A stretch of DNA of 64,000 bases from Blautia liquoris (GTDB taxonomy: Bacteria > Bacillota > Clostridia > Lachnospirales > Lachnospiraceae): contig NZ_CP063304.1 in the NCBI RefSeq assembly GCF_015159595.1, forward strand, positions 1,178,001 through 1,242,000, given 5' to 3'. A program made the translations under genes and the position numbers. The notes beneath the pieces were generated by a model, which searched no databases, was not told the origin of the DNA, and worked only from the letters and a program-made list of their open reading frames with translations. Each line of letters opens with the position of its first letter. The stretch's first letter is position 1. Below, one piece after another: positions 56,442-64,000 of the stretch.

Positions 56442-56490
56442 GCTTCTTTTTGTGGAATGCTAAAAGGCTTTTTCTGCAAAAAGAAGCTCT
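56442..56490 (+). terminator. Terminator after glutaredoxin-like gene
   Basis: GCTTCTTTTTG pairs with CAAAAAGAAGC across a 24-base loop and is followed by TCTTTTCTT. It separates this gene from the LemA operon. Confidence 0.7.
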
Positions 56491-56569
56491 TTTCTTAATT
56501 TGTGCTTTATCTGGTATTTATCAGGGAAATCATGTATAATTTAGAAATAACGAGAAGGAGGTATTATTT

Positions 56570-57121
56570 ATGGTACTTTGGATTGTACTTGCAATTGTGG
56601 TAGTTTTAGTCATTTGGTTTGTAAGTTCCTATAATGGATTTATAAAACTGAGAAATAAAACGGAGGAGGCGTATTCAGCGATGGATGTGTCTCTGAAAAA
56701 GAGATACGACTTGATACCGAATTATGTGGAAACAGTCAAAGGATATGCAAAACATGAATCAAAAACATTGGAGAGTGTGATGACTGCAAGAAATGCGGCA
56801 TTGAACTCAACAACAGCCGAAGATCGGATTGCGAATGATAATATCTTAAGTGGTACGCTGAAATCTTTGTTTGCGGTCTCTGAGGCTTATCCGGATTTGA
56901 AGGCGAATCAAAACTTCCTACAGCTTCAGGATCAGCTGCAGAGAATTGAGGAAGAGATCGCAGGGTCCAGACGATATTATAATGGAGTAGTTAATCGTTT
57001 TAACACAAAGACAGAGACTTTCCCCGGAAATATTGTTGCAGGAATTTTTAACTTTAAGAGAAAACCACTGTATGAGGTGAGCACAGAAGAGCAGAGAGAA
57101 AATGTTGAAGTGAAGTTTTAA
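56570..57121 (+). CDS. LemA family protein
   Basis: This 183-residue protein has an N-terminal membrane helix (VLWIVLAIVVVLVIWFVSSYNGF) followed by the LemA helical bundle (RNKTEEAYSAMDVSLKKRYDLIPNYVETVKGYAKHE, then EIAGSRRYYNGVVNRFNTKTETFPGNIVAG). LemA proteins are exposed outside or in the envelope; the function is not established. The DUF2207 gene follows 18 bases later, a well-known pairing. AGGAGG precedes the start. Confidence 0.93.
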   Translation: MVLWIVLAIVVVLVIWFVSSYNGFIKLRNKTEEAYSAMDVSLKKRYDLIPNYVETVKGYAKHESKTLESVMTARNAALNSTTAEDRIANDNILSGTLKSLFAVSEAYPDLKANQNFLQLQDQLQRIEEEIAGSRRYYNGVVNRFNTKTETFPGNIVAGIFNFKRKPLYEVSTEEQRENVEVKF

Positions 57122-57139
57122 TCGCTAAAAGGAGTCTTC

Positions 57140-59122
57140 ATGAAGATAATTAAAAATATATTTTCACGACCTTTTCTTCTGGGAGTTCTTATATGGATCG
57201 TTTTGCTGTTCATTTCCGGTGGGCTTCATAACTTTTCTTCAGGCAACAAATTAACGGAAGATTTGGCAATAAAAACAGAGAGATTCAATACGGATATCAT
57301 AGTTGGCGAGGATCAAAGTTATGAGGTGAACGAAAAAATCGCTGTGAATTTTCAGGATACAAGACATGGTATTTTTCGATATGTTCCTTATAAGGGAAGT
57401 GTCCTCTCATTTGACAAGAATGGGAAGAAACGCAGGGTTCCTTATTTTGCCAAGATAACAGATGCAAAAGCGGATGACGTTCTGGAGGTTTCCAGAGAAT
57501 CAGGTTCCTGGGTGGGGCGTCTGGGGGATGAAGATGAGGTACAGTTTGGAGAGTGCAATTACCATCTTTCCTACAAATTCATCCCGAGATTCCAGATAAA
57601 ATCTTATAACAATGCTTACTATAATGTGTTTCCGAATCAGTGGCAGAATCCTATTCCAAAGGGAAGCAGGTTCACAGTCACATTTCCAAAGAGTTTTGAT
57701 CATAGTATTTTGAAGTTTTACTATGGACAGCAGGGTGAGAGCAGGAATGCTGCAGAAATACTTGATATCTCCTGGGAGGGTGATAAAGTGACTGGGACAC
57801 TGCTTGCAGATTTAAAGCTTGGTGAGGGTGTTACTTTTTATGCACCTATGAAGGCTGACTATTTTTCGAAGACAAGGAATGTGAATTTCCTATCTGCATC
57901 GCTTTTACTACCGGGAATTATCATCTGTTTGACAGTAGTTTTGCTGTATCTGTTATTTGGCAGAGATGAAAATATCATTCCTTCGATTCAGTACCAGCCG
58001 CCGGAAGGATTGGACAGTGCTGCGGTGGGATATATGATAGACGGCCAGGTTGATAATGAGGATGTAATTTCCCTGATTGTCTACTGGGCAGACAAAGGAT
58101 ACCTAAGGATTGAGGAGAAGAAGAAGCATGGTCTGGTTCTGGTTAAACGAAGGGAATTACCAGAGGATGCACCAGCTTATCAGATTACAGTCTTCCGTAA
58201 GTTATTTGAGAAGGATGAACAGACTAAGATCAGTCGTCTGAAATATAAGTTTGCAGGTACCATGGAGATCGCAAAGGATCAGATTAGAGAACGTTTCAGT
58301 GATGCATCAAACCACGGTGTCTTTACAAGAGCATCAAAAATTTCAAGAATTATCGCGATGGCTATCTGTACTCTTCCTTTCGTTTGGTTCATGCTGCTGA
58401 CCGGATATTATTCTTTACTGGGAACAGGCAGGCTCATAGTATATGTCCTGTTGTGCTTCCTTCTCTTTGCAGGGATGATTGTAATCTGTCTGGGAGTTGA
58501 TAAATGGTATGCAAAGTCATCAAAAAGCAGAAAACATCTGGTATATACGGGAATAGGAATGTGCGTTGTTTCAACTTCACTCTATACGGGAGATTATCTC
58601 TCACGTGCAATGGAAGATGAGATTTTTAATTATACCTGGCAGCTGGCTTTTATTCTTGTGATGACGATAATTAGTATCTGGTTGGCTGTATTCATGAAGA
58701 AGAGAACTGAAAAGTCGACGGAATGGATGGGAAGAATTGTGGGACTCCGCGATTTTATTGAGACCGCCGAACTGGATCGCATGAATGAACTGGCAAAAGG
58801 CAATCCGGAATGGTTTTACCACATTATTCCTTATGCATATGTATTTGGACTTTCCAATGTCTTTGCAGAGAAATTAAAAGATCTCTCACTTCCGGCACCT
58901 GAATGGTATGTACCAAGAGGAAAATATACGTATTTTGATTATTATACGTTTAATCGGTTGATGACGAGATCTCTGAATGATGCAACGACAACACTTACTG
59001 TTCCTAAGCCCAGCAGTACATCTGGCAGTTCCGGCAGTAGCGGGGGAAGCTTTGGAGGATCCTCTGGTGGAGGCGGATTTTCCGGGGGTGGCTTTGGAGG
59101 CGGAGGCGGAGGAAGCTGGTAA
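57140..59122 (+). CDS. DUF2207 membrane protein
   Basis: This 660-residue protein has an N-terminal helix, a large extracytoplasmic DUF2207 domain (about 45-240, with RHGIFRYVPY), a membrane helix near 255, a cytoplasmic domain and a second membrane cluster (about 400-515, four helices). The C-terminal tail after PKPSSTSGSS is almost purely Gly and Ser with Phe spaced through it and ends in Trp, as in many DUF2207 proteins. The function is unknown. It is paired with LemA upstream, and a membrane-GNAT fusion gene follows. Confidence 0.9.
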   Translation: MKIIKNIFSRPFLLGVLIWIVLLFISGGLHNFSSGNKLTEDLAIKTERFNTDIIVGEDQSYEVNEKIAVNFQDTRHGIFRYVPYKGSVLSFDKNGKKRRVPYFAKITDAKADDVLEVSRESGSWVGRLGDEDEVQFGECNYHLSYKFIPRFQIKSYNNAYYNVFPNQWQNPIPKGSRFTVTFPKSFDHSILKFYYGQQGESRNAAEILDISWEGDKVTGTLLADLKLGEGVTFYAPMKADYFSKTRNVNFLSASLLLPGIIICLTVVLLYLLFGRDENIIPSIQYQPPEGLDSAAVGYMIDGQVDNEDVISLIVYWADKGYLRIEEKKKHGLVLVKRRELPEDAPAYQITVFRKLFEKDEQTKISRLKYKFAGTMEIAKDQIRERFSDASNHGVFTRASKISRIIAMAICTLPFVWFMLLTGYYSLLGTGRLIVYVLLCFLLFAGMIVICLGVDKWYAKSSKSRKHLVYTGIGMCVVSTSLYTGDYLSRAMEDEIFNYTWQLAFILVMTIISIWLAVFMKKRTEKSTEWMGRIVGLRDFIETAELDRMNELAKGNPEWFYHIIPYAYVFGLSNVFAEKLKDLSLPAPEWYVPRGKYTYFDYYTFNRLMTRSLNDATTTLTVPKPSSTSGSSGSSGGSFGGSSGGGGFSGGGFGGGGGGSW

Positions 59123-59196
59123 CTTAATAGGGTCTGAGGTGATAGGATTGGGAAGAGGAGGAAGGCATTATCGATATCATAGTTAAATTTTTTCAG

Positions 59197-60615
59197 ATGA
59201 GAATGGTGACAAATATTGTCGCCGGAATTGTTTTACTTTATGTGCTGCGCAGATTCCTTAACTGGATCTTAGAGATGAGAAGCATAAGAGAAGTTAAAAA
59301 GGCAAATGAAAAGATCAATTTTTTGTTGAAACCTTATGTTTCCGGCGGAGCATTCCCTCCTCCGGAGACATACTATGCGATCAAAGAAACAGTAGCTTCA
59401 GATTATCATGTGGCGGTCCAAGAACTGAATACATTTGCCGAATGCATCAGAGGTTTTATTGAAGAAATCTTTGAGGATGCGTATATTCCCGCAGATCAAA
59501 AGATGGAATATACGAACAATCTGCAGGTGCAGCTTGAGGCATACGAAGAATTATCATCCGGCGAGGAAATCTTGCGGATTTCCGGCACATCAGCGCCAGG
59601 CAATGGTATCTTTGACGGTGACAATCAGCTGAATATTTGCCTATTGCTTTCGGGCTTTTTAGTAGCGCTTTTCGGATTCTTAAGTGGCACTTATAATATT
59701 TTTCAATCTTTTGGTATTTTTCTCGGCGTTTGCTTTGCACTTGTAATTTTTACGGACTTGTGTTTAAAGAAGAAAAGATATCTGGAGATTCCGAGATGGT
59801 GGAGCAATGCAAAACAGAAGATGGCAGTTTCATGGGAAAGTATTATGAATAATCACAGAAGAACAAAGAAAGAGCGAGAACAGGATGAAGTTGTTCGCCT
59901 GAAAAAACAGCTGAAGGAAGAAAAGGACAAACTAAATCAATGGTCAGATGAGCTATTGCAAAAACAAAGAGAACTGGAAGCAAAAGAAAAGAATTTATCC
60001 ACAGACGGCAGGGAAACCTCTGGGCAAAACAATAAAGAAAAAAGAAAATACCAGTTTAAAACGAGACTTGAGACTCAAAGACTTATTTTGAGACCCTGGG
60101 AGGAAAGTGATGCCGAAGAGTTGTATCGCTATGCCCAAGATGATAGAATTGGACCGTCTTGTGGGTGGCAGGTACATACCAGTATGGACAACAGTCATGA
60201 AATTATTCGCGATGTGCTTTCTAGTGTGGGAAATTATGCGATTGTCTTAAAAGAGACAAATCTGGTAGTCGGAAGCATTGGACTGATGATTGGAGAAAAC
60301 AGCAATCTTGGTGTTTCAGATACGGAGGCGGAAATCGGTTATTGGATCGGAGTTCCATACTGGGGACAGGGACTGATTCCCGAGGCAGTATGTGAACTGA
60401 TGCGTTATGCATTCGAAGAGCTGGGCCTTAAAAAGCTCTGGTGCGGATATTATGAAGGGAATACAAAATCCAAAAGGGTACAGGAAAAGTGTGGATTTCA
60501 TTATCATCATACAAATGTAGGAGTATATGTAGACCAGATGAATGAGGAACGGACAGAACATATTTCCTGTATCAATCGGGATGAATGGGAAAGTAAGTAT
60601 CAGAATGCTTCTTGA
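59197..60615 (+). CDS. Membrane/coiled-coil protein fused to a GNAT acetyltransferase
   Basis: The 472-residue protein has an N-terminal hydrophobic helix (about 4-20), a helical region (about 35-140), two membrane helices (about 148-190), a charged coiled coil (about 230-285, KKQLKEEKDKLNQW) and a RimJ/RimL-type GNAT domain (about 290-470; TQRLILRPWEESDAEELYRYAQ, EIGYWIGVPYWGQGLIPEAV, NTKSKRVQEKCGF). No start codon lies just before the GNAT part, so it is a true fusion. The first 285 residues are unrecognised. The only strong ribosome site (GGAGGAAGG, 59157-59165) is 32 bases from the ATG but right before an in-frame ATT at 59167, so translation may begin there. Confidence 0.8.
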   Translation: MRMVTNIVAGIVLLYVLRRFLNWILEMRSIREVKKANEKINFLLKPYVSGGAFPPPETYYAIKETVASDYHVAVQELNTFAECIRGFIEEIFEDAYIPADQKMEYTNNLQVQLEAYEELSSGEEILRISGTSAPGNGIFDGDNQLNICLLLSGFLVALFGFLSGTYNIFQSFGIFLGVCFALVIFTDLCLKKKRYLEIPRWWSNAKQKMAVSWESIMNNHRRTKKEREQDEVVRLKKQLKEEKDKLNQWSDELLQKQRELEAKEKNLSTDGRETSGQNNKEKRKYQFKTRLETQRLILRPWEESDAEELYRYAQDDRIGPSCGWQVHTSMDNSHEIIRDVLSSVGNYAIVLKETNLVVGSIGLMIGENSNLGVSDTEAEIGYWIGVPYWGQGLIPEAVCELMRYAFEELGLKKLWCGYYEGNTKSKRVQEKCGFHYHHTNVGVYVDQMNEERTEHISCINRDEWESKYQNAS

Positions 60616-60640
60616 CAGAACAAAAAGAAAATGGTAAACT
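60612..60640 (+). promoter_or_regulatory. Promoter of the HMA gene
   Basis: TTGACA (60612-60617) and TAAACT (60635-60640) with a 17-base spacer match a sigma-A promoter. It starts within a few bases of the preceding stop codon. Confidence 0.75.
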
Positions 60641-60645
60641 CAAGA

Positions 60646-60665
60646 TAGTTAGTGAGTACTAACTA
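60646..60665 (+). promoter_or_regulatory. Palindromic operator downstream of the promoter
   Basis: TAGTTAGTGAGTACTAACTA has perfect eight-base arms around GAGT. It covers the expected transcription start, a classic repressor position. The shape is typical of TetR- or MarR-type sites; no candidate regulator is adjacent. Confidence 0.7.
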
Positions 60666-60693
60666 ATTTGTGTGAAGAAAGGCGATGGTTCTC

Positions 60694-61065
60694 ATGGCAA
60701 CAGCATTGATTTGTCTGGTGCTTATTGTTATAGCTGTATTTGGAATTAGAAGTTACAGAAAAAAGCTCACTTCCGGATGCTGCAGTCCCTCGGATGACAC
60801 GGCTGTAAAAAAAACGAAAATAAAAGATAAAAATATTTCACATTACCCATACCATAAGGTCTTGAAAGTGGATGGTATGACCTGTGAAAATTGTGCCAAT
60901 CGAGTGGAGAATAGTTTGAATCAGCTAGGGAATGTATACGCGCGTGTTGATCTATCGAGTGAGAGTGCGGATGTCTACATGAAACAGGACATTGATGAAA
61001 GCAGATTAAGAGAAACTGTGAACAATGCGGGATACAGAGTTTATCAGGTAATAAACAATCCGTAG
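60694..61065 (+). CDS. Membrane-anchored heavy-metal-associated (HMA) protein
   Basis: The product (about 123 residues; an ATG at 60685 would add three) has an N-terminal membrane helix (ATALICLVLIVIAVFGI), a basic stretch, a Cys-Cys motif (SGCCSPSDD) like that of FeoB-associated Cys-rich proteins, and a C-terminal HMA domain with GMTCENCANRVE as Cu/Zn-binding CxxC. It probably presents a metal ion to a membrane transporter from the cytoplasmic face. The promoter and palindrome upstream suggest inducible expression. It differs from the CopZ domain elsewhere in the window by its membrane anchor. Confidence 0.8.
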   Translation: MATALICLVLIVIAVFGIRSYRKKLTSGCCSPSDDTAVKKTKIKDKNISHYPYHKVLKVDGMTCENCANRVENSLNQLGNVYARVDLSSESADVYMKQDIDESRLRETVNNAGYRVYQVINNP

Positions 61066-61115
61066 TTATAGTATTATATAATCAAGATACCTTTTTTAAT
61101 CTGTCATCATATAAA

Positions 61116-61170
61116 AAGCTATGTTTATATTCGATCAGAGAGGATCGATAAACATAGCTTGTACTTTTTT
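61116..61170 (+). terminator. Terminator after HMA gene
   Basis: AAGCTATGTTTAT pairs with ATAAACATAGCTT around a TCGATC/GATCGA inner stem, followed by GTACTTTTTT. It is a strong intrinsic terminator about 50 bases after the stop. Confidence 0.85.
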
Positions 61171-61218
61171 ATGCAGGCATGAAACGTATAAATGAAACGC
61201 ATAACCTTTTGATCCATC

Positions 61219-61255
61219 ATCATATGGGGTCAAAAGTAATTTGACCCCATATGAT
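61219..61255. repeat. Perfect 16-bp stem-loop within the intergenic element
   Basis: ATCATATGGGGTCAAA and TTTGACCCCATATGAT are perfect complements around AGTAA. The stem is too symmetric to arise by chance in this AT-rich region. It has no T-run and is therefore not a normal terminator. Confidence 0.8.
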
Positions 61256-61318
61256 ACACGGATTGTTACGCTCTTCGAGCTCTCACAAGTCTCCGCTCCG
61301 CTTCGGTCCGTGCTAAAC

Positions 61319-61392
61319 GAACATCCACTGGATGTTCAGCACCCTACAAACATTCGAAATACACCCTAATCGGGTTGCTTTTTCATGTTTGT
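61319..61392. repeat. Two further inverted repeats within the intergenic element
   Basis: GAACATCC/GGATGTTC (61319-61337, loop ACT) is flanked by TGCT/AGCA. ACAAACAT...GAAA pairs with TTTCATGTTTGT (61347-61392) with a two-base bulge, enclosing ACCC/GGGT. Together with the larger stem-loop nearby they give a multi-hairpin fold. Confidence 0.6.
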
Positions 61393-61477
61393 TCGGGTCC
61401 CAAAGTTATGCTTTTTCATGCAAGCATGAAACGCAGGACCTTTTGCCCCTGGTATCATAAAATTGTATTAATAAAGA

Positions 61478-61506
61478 TTGAGTTATTCTTCAAAATAGTT
61501 TATGAT
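61478..61506 (+). promoter_or_regulatory. Promoter of the NCS2 permease gene
   Basis: TTGAGT (61478-61483) and TATGAT (61501-61506) have a 17-base spacer. A small TATAGG/CCTATA hairpin follows in the leader. I saw no purine riboswitch core. Confidence 0.6.
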
Positions 61507-61558
61507 ATAGGGTGTAAACATTAGTAGTACCTATAAATCATGAGAAGGAGAATGAGGT

Positions 61559-62980
61559 ATGGAAAAGTTTTTCAAATTGAAAGAGAACGGCACTACGATC
61601 TCTACGGAGATCCTCGCGGGGTTGACAACTTTCTTCGCCATGGCGTACATCTTGTTTGTCAATCCATCGTTACTTTCACAGACGGGAATTCCCTATGGAG
61701 GTGTATTCCTTGCTACAATCTTTGCCGCTGCAATTGGAACTTTGGTGATGGCTTTGTTTGCAAATGTTCCCTACGCGCAGGCACCCGGTATGGGGCTGAA
61801 TGCATTCTTTACTTACACAGTTTGCTTCGGACTCGGATTTACCTGGCAGGAGGCACTGGCTATGGTGTTTATCTGCGGAATTGTCAATATTATTATCACG
61901 GTTACGAAAATTCGTAAAGAGATAATCCGTGCAATACCAGAGAGCCTTCAAAATGCAATCAGCGGTGGTATTGGTGTGTTTGTTGCCTATGTTGGGATCA
62001 AGAATGCAAACCTTTTAAGTTTCACTGCCGATCCCGGTACATATACACAGACTGAGGGAGGGAGTGTAATCACCAATGCCAGTATCGTTCCGGCTCTTGC
62101 CAACTTTAATAAAGCCGGTATCATTCTGGCAGTGATATCACTTATTATCACTGTGATTCTTGTCCTGAAAAATGTTCCCGGTGCTATCTTTATAGGCATC
62201 GTTGTTTCAACAATCATTGGGATACCTCTTGGCGTTACCGATGTCAGTCAGATCGGCGTGGAAAATAACCTTTCCAAATCTTTTTCAGAGCTTGGCATGA
62301 CTTTCGGTGCAGCCTTCAGTTCAAAAGGAATGGGGTCTTTGTTCAGTGACCCTGGAAAGATTCCGTTGGTTCTTATGACCATCTTTTCATTCAGCTTATC
62401 AGATACATTTGATACATTGGGTACATTCATCGGAACCGGAAGAAAAACCGGGATCTTCAGTGAAGAAGACCAAAAAGCTATGGATAACTCCAGTGGGTTC
62501 AAGTCAAAGATGGATAAAGCCTTGTTCGCGGATTCTATTGCTACTTCCGTAGGAGCAGTTTTGGGTACATCCAATACGACGACATTTGTTGAGAGTGCTG
62601 CAGGTATTGGAGCAGGCGGACGAACCGGTCTGACTTCTTTTGTAACGGCATGTATGTTCCTGCTCAGTATGTTTTTTGCACCGATTATTGGCATTGTTCC
62701 GGCAGAAGCTACGGCACCGGCTTTGATCATGGTAGGAATTATGATGTTATCTTCGTTCAAGGATATTGAATGGACAGAACTTGAAGAGGCAGTTCCTGCT
62801 TTCTTTGCTACAATCTTTATGGGTCTGTGTTACAGCATTTCCTATGGTATCGCGACCGGATTCATCTTTTTCTGTCTGGTTAAGATACTGAAAAAAGAAA
62901 CAAAAGACGTTCATCCGATTCTCTGGATCAGCACGATCTTGTTTATTCTCAATTTTATATTGCTCGCATATATGCAGTGA
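61559..62980 (+). CDS. NCS2-family purine permease (guanine/hypoxanthine type)
   Basis: This 473-residue membrane protein matches the AzgA/PbuG branch of NCS2: TEILAGLTTFFAMAYILFVNP at the N terminus, VPYAQAPGMGLNAFFTYTV, SDTFDTLGTFIGTGRKTG, and ESAAGIGAGGRTGLTSFVTA with the substrate-binding glutamate. It imports hypoxanthine, guanine or adenine with H+. GAGAAGGAGAATGAGGT precedes the ATG. A perfect 19-pair terminator follows. Confidence 0.93.
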   Translation: MEKFFKLKENGTTISTEILAGLTTFFAMAYILFVNPSLLSQTGIPYGGVFLATIFAAAIGTLVMALFANVPYAQAPGMGLNAFFTYTVCFGLGFTWQEALAMVFICGIVNIIITVTKIRKEIIRAIPESLQNAISGGIGVFVAYVGIKNANLLSFTADPGTYTQTEGGSVITNASIVPALANFNKAGIILAVISLIITVILVLKNVPGAIFIGIVVSTIIGIPLGVTDVSQIGVENNLSKSFSELGMTFGAAFSSKGMGSLFSDPGKIPLVLMTIFSFSLSDTFDTLGTFIGTGRKTGIFSEEDQKAMDNSSGFKSKMDKALFADSIATSVGAVLGTSNTTTFVESAAGIGAGGRTGLTSFVTACMFLLSMFFAPIIGIVPAEATAPALIMVGIMMLSSFKDIEWTELEEAVPAFFATIFMGLCYSISYGIATGFIFFCLVKILKKETKDVHPILWISTILFILNFILLAYMQ

Positions 62981-63016
62981 TGCAAATCATGAATCACCCA
63001 TATTCATAATTCGTGA

Positions 63017-63060
63017 AAAGGGCACCACAGACAATAGTCAGATTGTCTGTGGTGCCCTTT
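63017..63060 (+). terminator. NCS2 permease terminator
   Basis: AAAGGGCACCACAGACAAT and its exact complement form a 19-pair stem around AGTCAG. The stem's own end supplies TTT. It lies 36 bases after the stop and is very stable. Confidence 0.85.
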
Positions 63061-63236
63061 GCGTGGTGGTCATTATCACGATATCCGATTATGTACTATA
63101 TCTAAAACATAAGGAAAATGTATTGTATCATAAAAAGAGAGTAGTATAATCTACGATAGAGTATTTTGAATTTATAGATTGAAGAAAGGAGATGCAAAGG
63201 ACAATTTTTTCCTAAAGGTCACTTTGCTGTAATTGT

Positions 63237-64000
63237 ATGGAGTTGATTACATTATTGATCTTATTTCCACTGCTGTCTTCTGTTTTGGTGTTTTTTGTAA
63301 GAAATGAAAAATTTAGAAATGGTATTATGAGGAGTGGAGCATTGGTGACAGCTGTATTGACAGTGCTGACGGTTGTCAAGTACTTCGGAAATGGACTTGT
63401 TCTTTCGTTTCAACAAACCGAAGTGATGGATGTCTTAATGTTGGCTGTCGAAATTGGAATGGCTGCTTACATTATTATAACAGGTTTCAAAGAAAAGAAA
63501 TATCTGCTGGCTCTGTTTTCGATCATACAGATTGTGATGATTGTCGGGTTTGAGTTTACAGAGAAAAAGGGGATTGAAGTACATGATTATATTGTCCTGG
63601 ACAAACTTTCGGGCATTATGGTGCTGATCGCAGGTATTATTGGCAGTTTGATTTCTATTTATGCGGTAGGCTATATGAAGTCCTATCATGCTCATCACAA
63701 AGAAGTGAAGGAAAGAAAATCCTTTTTCTTTTCTGTGATTTTTATTTTTTTATCGGCTATGTTCGGACTTGTATTGAGTAATCATCTGATGTGGATTTAT
63801 TTCTGCTGGGAAATCACAACTTTCTGCTCCTATCTGTTAATCGGATACACAAAGACAGATGAGGCAAAGCACAATGCACTTCAGGCACTGACAATGAATG
63901 TTGGCGGAGGACTTTCATTTGCCGCGGCAATTGTGATTCTCGGAACAAAATTTCACACATTGGAATTATCGGCCCTTACATCCATGAAGCCCAATACAAT
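63237..64000 (+). CDS. NuoL/MrpA-like proton-translocating membrane subunit, N-terminal part
   Basis: The frame is open to the right edge, giving the first 254 residues. The product is very hydrophobic and matches the NADH-quinone oxidoreductase subunit 5 (NuoL/MrpA/MnhA) family: DKLSGIMVLIAGIIGSLISIYAVGYMK, FFFSVIFIFLSAMFGLVLSNHLMWIYFCWEITTFCSYLLIGY and NALQALTMNVGGG, in which the glutamate of FCWEITT and nearby lysine belong to the proton path. In clostridia such a subunit is usually part of a membrane hydrogenase or Mrp-like complex. The start is the first ATG after an in-frame stop at 63213; the ribosome site (AAAGG) is distant, so the start is moderately sure. Confidence 0.8.
   Translation, partial: MELITLLILFPLLSSVLVFFVRNEKFRNGIMRSGALVTAVLTVLTVVKYFGNGLVLSFQQTEVMDVLMLAVEIGMAAYIIITGFKEKKYLLALFSIIQIVMIVGFEFTEKKGIEVHDYIVLDKLSGIMVLIAGIIGSLISIYAVGYMKSYHAHHKEVKERKSFFFSVIFIFLSAMFGLVLSNHLMWIYFCWEITTFCSYLLIGYTKTDEAKHNALQALTMNVGGGLSFAAAIVILGTKFHTLELSALTSMKPNT

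Larger units (their letters stand above)
61165..61445. repeat. Structured intergenic element with direct repeats
   Basis: This roughly 280-base stretch has no gene. Its ends carry related sequences: TTTTTATGCAGGCATGAAACG at the left (20-base core GCATGAAACG shared) and TTTTTCATGCAAGCATGAAACG-like sequence at the right, each followed by an ACCTTTTG motif. Inside are three strong inverted repeats: 61219-61255, 61319-61337 and 61346-61392. The centre is also GC-richer than the flanks. The pattern suggests a small non-autonomous repeat or a structured RNA, but no open frame or terminal inverted repeat proves mobility. Confidence 0.6.

Noticed and set aside
61460-61558. Purine riboswitch ahead of the NCS2 permease
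   Set aside because: The conserved core loops of the purine aptamer are absent; only a promoter and a short hairpin can be seen.
62248-62760. 170-codon antisense frame within the NCS2 permease gene
   Set aside because: It lies wholly inside a clear conserved gene and has no start signal; composition follows the sense gene.
63192-63215. Short frame MQRTIFS ahead of the NuoL-like gene
   Set aside because: The ribosome site touches the ATG with almost no spacer and there is no attenuator structure, so a leader peptide is not supported.
1-64000. CRISPR arrays, tRNA or rRNA genes, insertion sequences, prophage genes
   Set aside because: I found no regularly spaced repeat array, no tRNA-like cloverleaf, and no transposase, integrase or phage structural gene while reading both strands.

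Overview
The window looks like chromosomal DNA from an anaerobic, gut-type Firmicute, most likely a Lachnospiraceae (Blautia/Clostridium XIVa-like) genome. This is inferred from low-to-moderate GC, strong AGGAGG-type ribosome binding sites, class III fructose bisphosphatase, YesM/YesN two-component systems paired with CUT1 sugar importers that lack their own ATPase, an EFR1-type ferredoxin protein, HypB and a NuoL/MrpA-like membrane subunit. No rRNA, tRNA, CRISPR array, transposase or phage gene was recognised.

Layout. 1-1334: end of a tryptophan operon (trpB, trpA). 1484-2173: hypB on the minus strand. 2424-5321: a large PLD-nuclease/SF2-helicase/DUF3427 protein. 5352-9612: lactonase, IlvD/Edd dehydratase and MATE exporter, tightly packed. 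9604-11457: fbp (minus). 11667-23770: a Gram-positive polysaccharide-utilisation locus with a YesN-like regulator, YesM-like kinase, lipoprotein binding protein, two permeases and three glycosidases (GH20, GH29, GH127). 23860-26868: a second importer (minus) converging on the first. 27168-29917: copper ATPase copA with a CsoR-like operator and a C-terminal CopZ domain that has its own internal ribosome binding site. 30170-33353: third sugar importer. 33422-34786: brnQ. 34820-38547: TetR regulator divergent from a two-ATPase/one-permease ABC exporter. 38544-46648: second YesM/YesN pair, fourth importer, then a zinc alcohol dehydrogenase and an aldo/keto reductase. 46728-50669: EFR1 flavodoxin/ferredoxin protein, isochorismatase-family hydrolase, a small Cys-containing protein, pyridoxamine kinase and an overlapping APC permease. 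50947-53939: XRE regulator with a hydrophobic decapeptide-repeat tail, an Lsa-like ABC-F protein behind a leader-peptide/attenuator region, and an MmcQ/YjbR protein. 53994-56411: HAD phosphatase, Tag glycosylase, GNAT, glutaredoxin-like protein. 56570-60615: LemA, DUF2207 and a membrane/coiled-coil/GNAT fusion. 60612-61065: membrane-anchored HMA protein behind a palindromic operator. 61116-61445: a highly structured intergenic element. 61559-62980: NCS2 purine permease. 63237-end: start of a NuoL/MrpA-like subunit cut by the window edge.

The dominant theme is carbohydrate scavenging. There are four CUT1 importers, two YesMN systems, three glycosidases and several sugar-oxidation enzymes, none with a dedicated importer ATPase, so a shared MsmX/MsmK-type ATPase encoded elsewhere is implied. 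The points I consider most worth a second look are the CopA/CopZ nested gene, the ABC-F leader peptide and attenuator, the structured repeat near 61.2-61.4 kb, the XRE decapeptide-repeat protein, the LemA/DUF2207/GNAT-fusion cluster and the PLD-helicase-DUF3427 protein. All assignments were made by reading; no database search was run.
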